NCBI GenBank assembly: GCA_902805545.1 | Contig: CADCTD010000090.1 | Coordinates: 1 to 56,327 of the forward strand | Source of the DNA: an uncultured Craurococcus sp. | GTDB lineage: Bacteria; Pseudomonadota; Alphaproteobacteria; Acetobacterales; Acetobacteraceae | Reading direction: 5' to 3' | Length of the DNA stretch: 56,327 nucleotides | Shown here: piece after piece, positions 38,335 through 46,990 of the stretch | Layout of the letters: each line of letters starts with the position of its first letter | How positions within the stretch are numbered: the stretch's first letter is position 1 | Notes under the pieces: generated by a model | Told to the model about the DNA's origin: nothing | Databases searched by the model: none | The model's input: the letters and a program-made list of their open reading frames with translations, nothing else | Program-made: the position numbers and the translations under genes

Positions 38335-39236
38335 GGCTCGCCTTCATGGGCAGCCCGGATTTCGCCGTGCCGGCACTCCGGGCGCTGCACGGGGCGGGGC
38401 ACGAGATCGCGGCGGTCTACTGCCAGCCGCCACGCCCGGCAGGGCGGGGGCAGAAGGAACAGCCCTGCCCGGTGCATCGCGCGGCGCTGGAGCTCGGCCT
38501 CCCGGTCCGGACGCCGGCGCGGCTCAGGAAGGATGCGGCCGAGCATGCCGCCTTCGCCGCGCTCGGGCTGGAGGCGGCGGTCGTCGCCGCCTACGGGCTG
38601 ATCCTGCCCCGCCCGATGCTGGAGGCGCCGCGGCGCGGCTGCCTCAACATCCATGCCTCGCTGCTGCCGCGCTGGCGCGGCGCGGCGCCGATCCAGGCCG
38701 CGATCCTCGCCGGCGATGCCGAGAGCGGCGTCACCATCATGCAGATGGAGGAAGGGCTGGATACCGGCCCGATGCTGCTGAGGGGCACGGTGCCGCTCGG
38801 CCCGCGCAGCACGACGCCGGAGCTGCATGACGCGCTGTCGGCCATGGGCGCGCGGCTGGTGCTGGAGGCGCTCGACCGGTCGCCGCCCGCCATCCCGCAG
38901 CCGGAGCAGGGCGCGACCTATGCGCCGAAGCTCAGCAAGGCGGATGCGCCGCTCGACTGGCGCCTGGCCGCTGCCACGCTCGACCGCCGGGTGCGGGCGC
39001 TGAATCCCTGGCCGGGCACCGCCTTCACCCATTCCGGCGAGGCGATCCGCGTGCTCGCCGCCGAACCCGCCGAGGGCGCCGGCCCGCCCGGCACGGTTCT
39101 GGACGACGCCGCGCTCGTCGCCTGCGGCGAGGGCGCGCTGCGCCTGACCCGCCTGCAGCGCCCGGGACGCGGGCCGCTCGCCGCGCTGGAATTCCTCCGC
39201 GGCTTCCCGCTGCCGCCCGGTACGGTACTGGGATAG
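38331..39236 (+). CDS. fmt: Methionyl-tRNA formyltransferase
   Basis: A 301-residue enzyme that formylates initiator Met-tRNA with 10-formyl-THF. Family motifs are [14 protein letters not shown] at the N-terminus, AAYGLILP, the catalytic [20 protein letters not shown], and [13 protein letters not shown]-terminal OB-like domain follows. The GTG start overlaps def by 4 nt. truA follows after about 100 nt. Confidence 0.96.
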   Translation: MRLAFMGSPDFAVPALRALHGAGHEIAAVYCQPPRPAGRGQKEQPCPVHRAALELGLPVRTPARLRKDAAEHAAFAALGLEAAVVAAYGLILPRPMLEAPRRGCLNIHASLLPRWRGAAPIQAAILAGDAESGVTIMQMEEGLDTGPMLLRGTVPLGPRSTTPELHDALSAMGARLVLEALDRSPPAIPQPEQGATYAPKLSKADAPLDWRLAAATLDRRVRALNPWPGTAFTHSGEAIRVLAAEPAEGAGPPGTVLDDAALVACGEGALRLTRLQRPGRGPLAALEFLRGFPLPPGTVLG

Positions 39237-39338
39237 GGCGGCTCCCATTCGCATGGCTCACGGCCCCCGTTCCGGCGGCTTTGCGGCGCGAGCGATCCGC
39301 CCCTCCCGGGCATCGCCGCCCGTCCGGAAACTACCCTG

Positions 39339-40100
39339 ATGCCCCTTTACGCCTTGACGCTCGAGTATGACGGCGGCCCCTTCGTCGGCTGGCAGCGCCA
39401 GGGCAGCGGCCTCTCCGTCCAGCAGGTGCTGGAGGAGGCGGGCGCCGTGCTCGACGGCGGCGCCATGCCGCTCGCCATCGCCGCCGGGCGCACCGATGCC
39501 GGCGTCCACGCCGAGGGCCAGGTGGCGCAGCTCGCCCTCGCGCGGGAATTGGCGCCGGAACGGCTGCGCGAGGCGCTCAATTTCCACATGAAGCCGCACC
39601 CGCTGGTGGTGGTGCGGGCCGCGCTGGCGCCGGAGGGCTGGAATGCCCGCTTCTCCGCGGTGCGGCGCGGCTATCGCTTCCGCATCCTCAACCGCCGCGC
39701 CCGGCCGGCGCTGGAGGCGGGGCGGGTCTGGCATGTGCCGGTGCCGCTCGACGCCGGGGCGATGCATGCGGCGGCGCAGGGGCTGCTCGGGCGCCATGAC
39801 TTCTCCGCCTACCGCGCCGCCGCCTGCCAGGCGAAGACCCCGGTGCGGACGCTGGAGCGGCTGGACGTCATGCGCCAGGGCGACGAGGTGGTGATCCTCG
39901 CCGAGGCGCGCAGCTTCCTGCATCACCAGATCCGCAACCTGGCGGGCACGCTGCTGGAAGTCGGCCTCGGCAAGCGCGGGGTGGACTGGCCGCGCCGCGT
40001 GCTGGAGAGCCGGGACCGCGCCCGGGCCGGGCAGACGGCGCCGCCGGAGGGGCTGGCCTTCCTCTTCGTCCGCTATGCCGAGGAGATCGGCTGGACCTAG
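39339..40100 (+). CDS. truA: tRNA pseudouridine(38-40) synthase
   Basis: A 253-residue enzyme that isomerises uridines 38-40 in the anticodon arm. The catalytic Asp53 is in AGRTDAGVHA. Other family stretches are EYDGGPFVGWQRQ, RRGYRFRILNR, HDFSAYRA and FLHHQIRNLAGTLLEVG. It is the last plus-strand gene of the def-fmt-truA group and overlaps the convergent membrane-protein gene by 4 nt. Confidence 0.96.
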   Translation: MPLYALTLEYDGGPFVGWQRQGSGLSVQQVLEEAGAVLDGGAMPLAIAAGRTDAGVHAEGQVAQLALARELAPERLREALNFHMKPHPLVVVRAALAPEGWNARFSAVRRGYRFRILNRRARPALEAGRVWHVPVPLDAGAMHAAAQGLLGRHDFSAYRAAACQAKTPVRTLERLDVMRQGDEVVILAEARSFLHHQIRNLAGTLLEVGLGKRGVDWPRRVLESRDRARAGQTAPPEGLAFLFVRYAEEIGWT

Positions 40101-40690
40101 CCCCCGCTCAGCCGCCCGACGATCCCGCCGACCGCCAGCCCCAGCGCCAGGTCGAGCACCACGAAGGCCACCGCCATCCCGCCCGGGATGCGCAGCGCGC
40201 TCCGCGCCGCGAACCATTCGAGCCAGAGCGCATAGCCGATCCCCGCCAGCCCCAGCCCATGCGCCAGCAGCGGCGGCAGGCCGAGCTCCGTCGGCACGGT
40301 GACCGCCATCATCACCAGGTACTGCACGACATTCGTCCAGTTCCAGGCGGCGAGGAAGCGCGGCCATTCCGCCCGCCGCCCCGCCGCCTCCGCCAGCGGC
40401 TGGGAGAGCAGGGCGAAGCCGACCCAGGCGCAGGCATAGCCGATCAGCTCCGCCACCACTCCGCGCAGCAGGCCGGGATCCGGCCCGCCCGTCTCCGACC
40501 AGGCGAGGAAGCGGAGCGCGAGGAAGGCCGGCAGGCAGATCGCCGCCGCCCAGAAGCTGCGGCCGGCGCCGGCGGCGGAGCCCTCCATCAGCAGCAGCCC
40601 ATCCACCCGCCCGCGGCCGAGCAGCAGGGCGCCGCGCAGCCCGGCCTCGATGACAAGGCGATGCGGGACGGGGCCGGACGGGTTGGTCAG
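40097..40690 (-). CDS. Multi-pass membrane protein of unknown function
   Basis: About 197 residues with four or five hydrophobic segments (SFWAAAICLPAFLALRFLAW, LIGYACAWVGFALL, VVQYLVMMAVTV, GLGLAGIGYALWLEWF, VAFVVLDLALGLAVGGIV). I do not recognise a family. The start is a problem: the coding-looking region begins right at the dapE stop, where the only in-frame codon is CTG forming a CTGA overlap. The next standard starts are GTG at 40606 and ATG at 40588, which would cut the amphipathic N-terminus. It is probably last in a dapD-dapE operon. Confidence 0.6.
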   Translation of the reverse strand: MTNPSGPVPHRLVIEAGLRGALLLGRGRVDGLLLMEGSAAGAGRSFWAAAICLPAFLALRFLAWSETGGPDPGLLRGVVAELIGYACAWVGFALLSQPLAEAAGRRAEWPRFLAAWNWTNVVQYLVMMAVTVPTELGLPPLLAHGLGLAGIGYALWLEWFAARSALRIPGGMAVAFVVLDLALGLAVGGIVGRLSGG

Positions 40691-41820
40691 CCGAGGCTCT
40701 CCTCGAGCACGGTGCGATAGAGCGCGGCGAGGCCATGCAGCTCGGCCACCGGCACGCATTCATCGGCCTTGTGCATGGTGCTGCCGACGCCGCCGAGCTC
40801 CGCGACCGGGCAGTAGCGCGCGAGGAAGCGCGCATCGGACGTGCCGCCGCCGGTATCGAGCGCGGGCGCCTCGCCGGTCTGCCGCTCCACCGCGCGCTTC
40901 AGCGCATCGACGAAGGGGCCGGGCGAGGTCAGGAAGCTCTCGCCCGAGCAGTCGATGCGCATCTCGTAGCGCGCCTCCTCGGCCCGCAGCGCGGCATGCA
41001 GGTGCTCGGTGAGGCCGGCGCTGGTGTGCCGGTCGTTGAAGCGGATGTTGAGCATCACCCGCGCCTCGCCGGGGATGACGTTGTTCGCCGCATTGCCGAC
41101 ATCGAAGCCCGTGACCTGCAATGTCGTCGGCTCGAAGAACTCGCTGCCCTGGTCGAGCGGCTCGGCCGTCAGCCGGTGCAGCACGCGGACCAGGCGATGG
41201 ATCGGGTTGTCGGCACGCTGCGGATAGGCGCTGTGGCCCTGCGTGCCGAAGAGGGTGAGGTACGCCGTCATGCTGCCGCGCCGCCCGACCTTGACGATGT
41301 CGCCGAGCCGCGCGCGCGAGGTCGGCTCGCCGACCAGCGCCATGTCGGGGATCTCGCCCCGCGCCGCGAGCCAGTCCAGCACGCGCACGGTGCCATCCTT
41401 GGCCGGCCCTTCCTCGTCGCCGGTGATGAGCAGGCTGATGCTGCCGGGCGGGTTGGGGTTGGCCGCGAGATAGTCGGTGAGCCCGGCGACGAAGGCGGCG
41501 ATCCCGCCCTTCATGTCGCAGGCGCCGCGGCCGTAGAGCACGCCATCACGGACGGTCGCGGCGAAGGGGCCGTCGGTCCAGCCCCCCGCGCCGGGCGGCA
41601 CCACGTCGGTGTGCCCGGCATAGCAGAAATGCGGCCCCTCCGTGCCGCGGCGGGCGAAGAGGTTCTCCGTCTCGCCGAAGCGCATCCGGTAGCAGGTGAA
41701 GCCGAGCGGGCGCAGCGCCGCCTCCAGCACGCCGAGCGCGCCGGCATCGGCGGGCGTCACGCTCGGGCAGCGGATCAGCGCCTGGGCGAGCGGCAGCGGG
41801 TCGGTCGGGACGTTGCGCAT
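40687..41820 (-). CDS. dapE: Succinyl-diaminopimelate desuccinylase
   Basis: A 377-residue M20 zinc hydrolase releasing LL-diaminopimelate in the lysine/peptidoglycan pathway. Metal and catalytic residues lie in YAGHTDVVPPG, YGRGACDMKGG, ITGDEEGPAKDGT (catalytic Glu), the GGGTSDARFL loop and STMHKADECVP. It starts 7 nt after the dapD stop, so consecutive pathway steps are coupled. The C-terminal end overlaps the membrane-protein frame. Confidence 0.96.
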   Translation of the reverse strand: MRNVPTDPLPLAQALIRCPSVTPADAGALGVLEAALRPLGFTCYRMRFGETENLFARRGTEGPHFCYAGHTDVVPPGAGGWTDGPFAATVRDGVLYGRGACDMKGGIAAFVAGLTDYLAANPNPPGSISLLITGDEEGPAKDGTVRVLDWLAARGEIPDMALVGEPTSRARLGDIVKVGRRGSMTAYLTLFGTQGHSAYPQRADNPIHRLVRVLHRLTAEPLDQGSEFFEPTTLQVTGFDVGNAANNVIPGEARVMLNIRFNDRHTSAGLTEHLHAALRAEEARYEMRIDCSGESFLTSPGPFVDALKRAVERQTGEAPALDTGGGTSDARFLARYCPVAELGGVGSTMHKADECVPVAELHGLAALYRTVLEESLG

Positions 41821-41827
41821 GGGCGGA

Positions 41828-42667
41828 TCAGTCGCGCAGCAACTCGTTGATGCTGGTCTTGGCGCGCGTCTGCGCATCGACGCGCTTGACGATGACGGCG
41901 CAGTAGAGCGAGGGGCCGGGCGAGCCGTCCGGCAGCGGCCGGCCGGGCAGGCTGCCGGGCACCACCACCGAATAGGCCGGGACGCGGCCGACATGCACCT
42001 CGCCCGTCGCGCGGTCGATGATCTTGGTGGAGGCGCCGAGGAAGACGCCCATGGACAGCACCGCGCCGCGCTCGACGATGACGCCCTCGGCGACCTCCGA
42101 GCGGGCGCCGATGAAGCAGTCGTCCTCGATGACGACGGGGTTGGCCTGCAGCGGCTCCAGCACGCCGCCGATGCCGACGCCGCCGGAGATGTGGCAGTTC
42201 CGGCCGATCTGCGCGCAGGAGCCGACGGTCGCCCAGGTATCGACCATGGTGTTGCGGTCGACATAGGCGCCGACATTGACGAAGCTCGGCATCAGCACGA
42301 CGCCCGGCGCGATATGGGCGGACTTGCGCACCACGGCGCCGGGGACGGCGCGGAAGCCCGCCTCCTTGAAGCGGTTCGGCCCCCAGTCGGCGAATTTCAG
42401 CGGCACCTTGTCGAAGGCCCCGGCGGCGGTGTCCATCGGCGCCGAATCGGTGAGGCGGAAGGACAGCAGCACGGCCTGCTTCAGCCACTGGTTCACCCGC
42501 CAGCCGCCGCCCTCGCCGTCCGGCTCGGCGACGCGTGCCTGGCCGGCATCCAGCGCCTCGAGCGCGGCCATGACCACGTCGCGGTCCTCGCCGCGCGTCG
42601 CCGAGGAGACGGTGTCGCGGCGTTCCCAGAGGGATTCGATCGGGGCCTGGAGGGCGGAGAGGGTCAT
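41828..42667 (-). CDS. dapD: 2,3,4,5-tetrahydropyridine-2,6-dicarboxylate N-succinyltransferase
   Basis: A 279-residue left-handed beta-helix transferase that succinylates tetrahydrodipicolinate with succinyl-CoA. The hexapeptide-repeat region ([53 protein letters not shown]) is clear. The start [17 protein letters not shown] is family-typical. It is first in dapD-dapE, with a TTGACA -35 upstream, and divergent from the GGDEF gene. Confidence 0.96.
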   Translation of the reverse strand: MTLSALQAPIESLWERRDTVSSATRGEDRDVVMAALEALDAGQARVAEPDGEGGGWRVNQWLKQAVLLSFRLTDSAPMDTAAGAFDKVPLKFADWGPNRFKEAGFRAVPGAVVRKSAHIAPGVVLMPSFVNVGAYVDRNTMVDTWATVGSCAQIGRNCHISGGVGIGGVLEPLQANPVVIEDDCFIGARSEVAEGVIVERGAVLSMGVFLGASTKIIDRATGEVHVGRVPAYSVVVPGSLPGRPLPDGSPGPSLYCAVIVKRVDAQTRAKTSINELLRD

Positions 42668-42698
42668 CGGCGAGGGTCCCTGGGAGGAAGGCGGGCGG

Positions 42699-42728
42699 AC
42701 CATGCCGATGCGGGCGCGCGAATGTCAA
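42699..42728 (-). promoter_or_regulatory. Candidate promoter for dapD-dapE
   Basis: On the minus strand a consensus TTGACA (42723-42728) is followed after 18 nt by CATGGT (42699-42704). The -35 is perfect but the -10 is weak. It lies 32 bp before the dapD start. Confidence 0.35.
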
Positions 42729-42768
42729 CGCGGGCCGGTCTTAACCCGGCGTTCAGCCGCTTCGGGGC

Positions 42769-44154
42769 ATGCTGCCGCGCATGGACCCGGCCGATCCCGC
42801 TCCCCCGCTCGCCCGTGCCGGGATACCTGGCGCCCTGCTGGAGTCCCGGCAGCGGTGGCAGGACTTCGCCGGCCTCGCCGCGGATCTCGCCTTCGAGACG
42901 GATGCGGCGGGGCACCTCGCCTTCCTTTGGCCGGAGGGGGTGCTCGGGGCGCCGGCGGCATCCCTGCTCGGCCAGCCGGCCCGCCGCCTGCTGCTGCATC
43001 CGGAGCCGGACCCCTTCCTCACCCGCCAGCCGGCGCGCGGCCTCCGGGCCTGGTTCGCCCGGCCGGGGAAGGAGGCCGCCTGCTTCAGCCTCGCATTGGC
43101 GCCGCTCTCGGATGCCGCCGGGCGCTTCGCCGGGCTGCGCGGCATCGGCCGGGATGTCACCGCCAATCTTCAGGAGACGGAGGCACAGGCCGCCGCCCTG
43201 CGCCGCGCCAAGGCGTTGGAGACGCTGGTGCGCCGGGTGCGCCGCCAGGTGCTGGCGCCACGCATGCTGACCTCGACGCTGGAAGCCCTGGGCCCGGCCC
43301 TTGGCTGCTCCAGCGCCGCCGTGCTGGAGATCGGCGCGAACGGGCAGATCAGGACGCTCCACCGGCATGGCGCCGAGCCCGCCGCGCTCTTCACTGCCCT
43401 CGCTCCGATGCTGGAGGTGATCGTCCCCGCCTTCGGCACCGGCCCGGCGGGCGAGCCGCTGGCGCTGCTGCCGCATCCCCATCGCGTCATCCCGCGCCAT
43501 GCGCTGCTCGCCTGGCGCCAGGCCGGGGCCCGGCCCTTCGACGAGGATGACGCGCATCTGCTCGCGGCCGCCGCCGACCTGCTCTTCGTCGCCCTCGGCA
43601 ACCAGTTGCTTCAGCAGGAGCTGGAGGTCCAGGCCCGGACCGACGGGCTGACCGGCCTGCTGAACCGCCGCGCCTTCCTCGAGGACCTCAACCGCCGGCT
43701 CGACCGGATGGGCATGGCGCCAAAGGCCGAGGAGCGCGGCGCGCTGCTCTTCCTCGACCTCGACAATTTCAAGCCGCTGAACGACCGCATGGGCCATGAA
43801 GCGGGCGATTCCGCGCTGATCGCGGTCGGCCGGTTGCTGCGCGACATCGTCCGCCCGACCGACCTGGTGGCCCGGCTCGGCGGCGATGAATTCGCCGCCT
43901 GGCTCGAAGGCGCCGACAGCGCCGCAGCCGCCATGCGGGCGGAGACGATCTGCCGCACCGCCGTCACCGTCCTGCCTGGGCTGGTTCCCGGCTTCGCCCT
44001 GCCGCTGACCTTCAGCATCGGTATCGCCATGCGGGCGGTCGATGGCTCCGACACGCCGGACAGCCTGATCGCCCGGGCGGATACCGCCATGTATGCGGCG
44101 AAGCGGCATGGCCGGAATGGCTGGCGCCTGGCGCCCGGGCCGATGGAGGGGTGA
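42769..44154 (+). CDS. PAS/GAF-GGDEF diguanylate cyclase
   Basis: A 461-residue cytoplasmic protein without membrane segments. A PAS-like N-terminal part (FAGLAADLAFETDAAGHLAF...GIGRDVTANLQE) is followed by a GAF-like domain (about 140-270) and a GGDEF domain with an intact active site: GGDEF at 371-375, TDGLTGLLNRRAF, FLDLDNFKPLND. An RxxD inhibitory site (RPTD, 362-365) sits at the right spacing, so it should make c-di-GMP with product inhibition. The start may instead be the ATG four codons on. It is coupled to the DUF2336 gene. Confidence 0.9.
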   Translation: MLPRMDPADPAPPLARAGIPGALLESRQRWQDFAGLAADLAFETDAAGHLAFLWPEGVLGAPAASLLGQPARRLLLHPEPDPFLTRQPARGLRAWFARPGKEAACFSLALAPLSDAAGRFAGLRGIGRDVTANLQETEAQAAALRRAKALETLVRRVRRQVLAPRMLTSTLEALGPALGCSSAAVLEIGANGQIRTLHRHGAEPAALFTALAPMLEVIVPAFGTGPAGEPLALLPHPHRVIPRHALLAWRQAGARPFDEDDAHLLAAAADLLFVALGNQLLQQELEVQARTDGLTGLLNRRAFLEDLNRRLDRMGMAPKAEERGALLFLDLDNFKPLNDRMGHEAGDSALIAVGRLLRDIVRPTDLVARLGGDEFAAWLEGADSAAAAMRAETICRTAVTVLPGLVPGFALPLTFSIGIAMRAVDGSDTPDSLIARADTAMYAAKRHGRNGWRLAPGPMEG

Positions 44155-45329
44155 TGGGCCGCCAGTCTTCCTACGAGGCGGCGAAGCGCCTTGCCCAGGA
44201 TGGAGCCGAGGTGGAGCGGAGGGCAGTCGCCACCCTGCCCGGCACCCCGCCGGAGCTGCTCTACTACCTGGCCGGCGATGGCAGCGCCGCGGTGCGGAGC
44301 GCGGTCGCCGGCAATGCCGCGGCCCCCGCGCAGGCGGACCGGCTGCTGGCCGGCGATGCGGACCCGGCGGTCCGCGCCATGCTGGGGCGGAAGCTGGCGC
44401 CCCGCGCCGCCGCGCTCGCCATCGCGGAGGACAAGCTCGGCGCGATCGCCTGGCAGGCGCTCTGCAGCCTCGCCGAGGACACCGCGATGCATGTCCGCGC
44501 CGTCATCGCCGAGGAGCTGAAGGCGATGCCGGATGCGCCACACGACCTCATCCTCCGCCTCGCCGGCGATGTGGCGATGGAAGTGGCGGAGCCGGTGATC
44601 CGCCTCTCACCCATGCTAAGCGAGGAGGACCTGCTGGGGCTGGTTGCCGCGCCGCCCGTGCCGGATACGCTGAGCGCCGTGGCCCGCAGGCCGGCGCTCA
44701 GCGAGTGCCTCTCCGACGCCATCGCGGCCTCGGCGGATGAGGCGGCGATCGGCGCCCTGCTCGCCAACCCCTCGGCCGCCATCCGCGAGCAGACGCTGGA
44801 CGGGCTGATCCTCCAGGCGGCGACCCGCATCCGCTGGCAGGAGAGCCTGGTGCGCCGGCCCTCCCTGCCGCCGCGGGCGCAGCGGGCGCTCGCCCTCTGC
44901 GTCGCCGGTCACCTGCTGGAGGTGCTGGCCGCGCGGCCGGACCTTGCTCCCGACCTTGCCCGCCGGCTGCAGGACCGGGTGGAGGCCCGGCTGCTCGAAG
45001 GTGCAGCGGAGCCGCCGGTGGGCGCGCGCTTCGAGGCGGCGGCCCTTCGCGGCGACCACGCGGCCATGGCCCGCCTCCTGGCGCAGGAAGCCTCCGTCAC
45101 GCTTCAGTTGGTGGAACAGGCGGTGCGGCTGCGCAGCGCCCGGGCGCTGGTCAGCCTCTGCTGGCAGGCGGGCTTCGGCCTGCGCTGCGCCATGCTGGCC
45201 CAGAGCGTGCTCGGCCAGCTCGCTCCGGGCGCGGCTCTGGTGCCGGGGCCGGATGGGGACTGGCCCCTCTCGACCGCCGAGATGCTCTGGCAGATCGAGC
45301 TGCTGGCCGAGCCGATGGTCAGGGCGTGA
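44154..45329 (+). CDS. DUF2336 domain-containing protein
   Basis: A 391-residue helical-repeat protein. Its N-terminal half is a HEAT-like array (LPGTPPELLYYLAGDGSAAV, RAMLGRKLAPRAAALA, VRAVIAEELKAMPDAPHDLI) that matches the DUF2336 family, common in alphaproteobacteria. Function is unknown. The ATG overlaps the diguanylate cyclase stop as TGATG, suggesting it serves as a partner or scaffold for c-di-GMP signalling. A GTG 3 nt earlier is possible. Confidence 0.82.
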   Translation: MGRQSSYEAAKRLAQDGAEVERRAVATLPGTPPELLYYLAGDGSAAVRSAVAGNAAAPAQADRLLAGDADPAVRAMLGRKLAPRAAALAIAEDKLGAIAWQALCSLAEDTAMHVRAVIAEELKAMPDAPHDLILRLAGDVAMEVAEPVIRLSPMLSEEDLLGLVAAPPVPDTLSAVARRPALSECLSDAIAASADEAAIGALLANPSAAIREQTLDGLILQAATRIRWQESLVRRPSLPPRAQRALALCVAGHLLEVLAARPDLAPDLARRLQDRVEARLLEGAAEPPVGARFEAAALRGDHAAMARLLAQEASVTLQLVEQAVRLRSARALVSLCWQAGFGLRCAMLAQSVLGQLAPGAALVPGPDGDWPLSTAEMLWQIELLAEPMVRA

Positions 45330-45348
45330 CCCGCGCGCCCCTGCATCG

Positions 45349-46233
45349 TTATGGCTTGATGAGCGTCCCGGCCCCGCTATCGGTGAAGAGCTCGCGCAGC
45401 ACCGCATGCGGCACGCGGCCGTCGAGGATGACGGCGCCCTTCACGCCGCGCTCGATGGCGTAGATGCAGGTCTCGACCTTCGGGATCATGCCGGCGGAGA
45501 TCCAGCCGGCGGCGATGCCGGCCTGCACCTCGGCCACCGTCATCTCGGGGATGAGCTGCCTGTCAGGCCCGAGCACGCCGCGCACATCGGTCAGCATCAG
45601 CAGTCGCTCGGCGCCAAGCGCGCCGGCGATGGCGCCCGCCACCGTGTCGGCATTGATGTTGTAGGTCTGCCCATCCTCACCGACGCCGACCGGGGCGACG
45701 ACCGGGACGATATCGGCGCCGATGAGCAGCCGCAGCACCTTGGTGTCGACCCAAGCCGGCTCGCCGACGAAACCGAGGTCCAGCACCTGCTCGATATGGG
45801 AGCCGGGGTCGCGCACCGTCCGCAGGAGCTTGCGCGCCGTGACCAGCCCACCATCCTTGCCGGAGATGCCGACGGCAAGCGCCCCTGCCCGGGTGATCGC
45901 CTCCGCCACCTGCTTGTTGACCGGCCCGGCCAGGACCATCTCGACCACGTCGAGCATCGCCTCGTCGGTGACGCGCAGGCCCTGGATGAAGGTGGACTGC
46001 ACGTTCAGCCGCTTCAGCATGGCGTTGATCTGCGGCCCGCCGCCATGCACCACGACGGGGTTCACGCCCACCTGCTCCAGCAGCGCGATGTCGCGGCCGA
46101 AGCGCAGCGCCGTCTCCTCCTCGCCCATGGCGTGGCCGCCATACTTCACGACGATGATCTGGTCGTCGTAGCGCTTCAGGAAGGGCAGAGCGCCGGCCAG
46201 GATCTTCATCGGGTCGGGCGTGTCGTCGGTCAT
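45349..46233 (-). CDS. argB: Acetylglutamate kinase
   Basis: A 294-residue amino-acid kinase phosphorylating N-acetylglutamate in arginine synthesis. Motifs are [39 protein letters not shown] and [24 protein letters not shown]. The N-terminal extension places it with the longer, arginine-sensitive type. It is the last gene of the rpmH-rnpA-yidD-yidC-engB run, 55 nt after engB. Confidence 0.96.
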   Translation of the reverse strand: MTDDTPDPMKILAGALPFLKRYDDQIIVVKYGGHAMGEEETALRFGRDIALLEQVGVNPVVVHGGGPQINAMLKRLNVQSTFIQGLRVTDEAMLDVVEMVLAGPVNKQVAEAITRAGALAVGISGKDGGLVTARKLLRTVRDPGSHIEQVLDLGFVGEPAWVDTKVLRLLIGADIVPVVAPVGVGEDGQTYNINADTVAGAIAGALGAERLLMLTDVRGVLGPDRQLIPEMTVAEVQAGIAAGWISAGMIPKVETCIYAIERGVKGAVILDGRVPHAVLRELFTDSGAGTLIKP

Positions 46234-46288
46234 CGGCCGGGGCTCTCCGGTGCTGGCGGCCGGGCTGTAGGGGGGCGGCCGCAGCCGG

Positions 46289-46990
46289 TCAAGCGGTGCG
46301 CGCGAGAGAGGCCATCTCGGCCCGCATTTCGGGAATCCCCTCCCCCGTCCGGCTGCTGGTCACGAGCACCAGCGGGTGGCCGGCGGTCTCGCCGCGGGCC
46401 AGCGCCTCAGCCTCGGCAAGGCGCTGCTTCAGCCACCAGGGCTTGGCGTCATCGGCCTTGGTGAGGACGATCTGGAAGGGCACGGCCGCCTCGGTCAGCA
46501 GGCTCATCGCCACCCGGTCGCCGGCCTTGGTCTCGATCCGCGCATCGAGCAGCAGCAGGACGCGCCGCAGGGTGGGCCGGCCGCGCAGGAAGTCGAACAT
46601 CAGCCCCTGCCAGTCGGCCTTCACGCTCTTCGACGCTTGGGCATAGCCATAGCCCGGCATGTCGACCAGGGTGAGCTGGTCGCCGAGGTTGAAGAAGTTG
46701 AGCTGCTTGGTCCGCCCCGGCGTGTGCGAGACGCGGGCCAGCGCATTCTGCCCGGTCAGCGCGTTCACCAGCGAGGACTTGCCGACATTGGATCGCCCGC
46801 AGAAGGCGATCTCCGGCCCCTCGGCGGGCGGCAGCTGGTCGATCTTTTGCGAGGCGTAGAAGAAGGTGCAGGGCTTGGTGAAGAGCTGCCGCCCCGCCTC
46901 GATCAGCGCGGCGCGCTCCGCCTCGGTCTTCGCCTCGCTGAGGCCGCCCGCCAGGATGGCGGCGTTGGCGGGGAGCGTGTGCTCCGCCAT
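46289..46990 (-). CDS. engB: Ribosome biogenesis GTP-binding protein EngB/YsxC
   Basis: A 233-residue small GTPase essential for large-subunit assembly and cell division in many bacteria. G1 is [15 protein letters not shown]2/G3 are [11 protein letters not shown] and [11 protein letters not shown]4 is LTKADD and G5 is TSSRTGEG. Its ATG overlaps the yidC stop by one base. It follows yidC, a frequent arrangement in alphaproteobacteria. Confidence 0.95.
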   Translation of the reverse strand: MAEHTLPANAAILAGGLSEAKTEAERAALIEAGRQLFTKPCTFFYASQKIDQLPPAEGPEIAFCGRSNVGKSSLVNALTGQNALARVSHTPGRTKQLNFFNLGDQLTLVDMPGYGYAQASKSVKADWQGLMFDFLRGRPTLRRVLLLLDARIETKAGDRVAMSLLTEAAVPFQIVLTKADDAKPWWLKQRLAEAEALARGETAGHPLVLVTSSRTGEGIPEMRAEMASLARTA

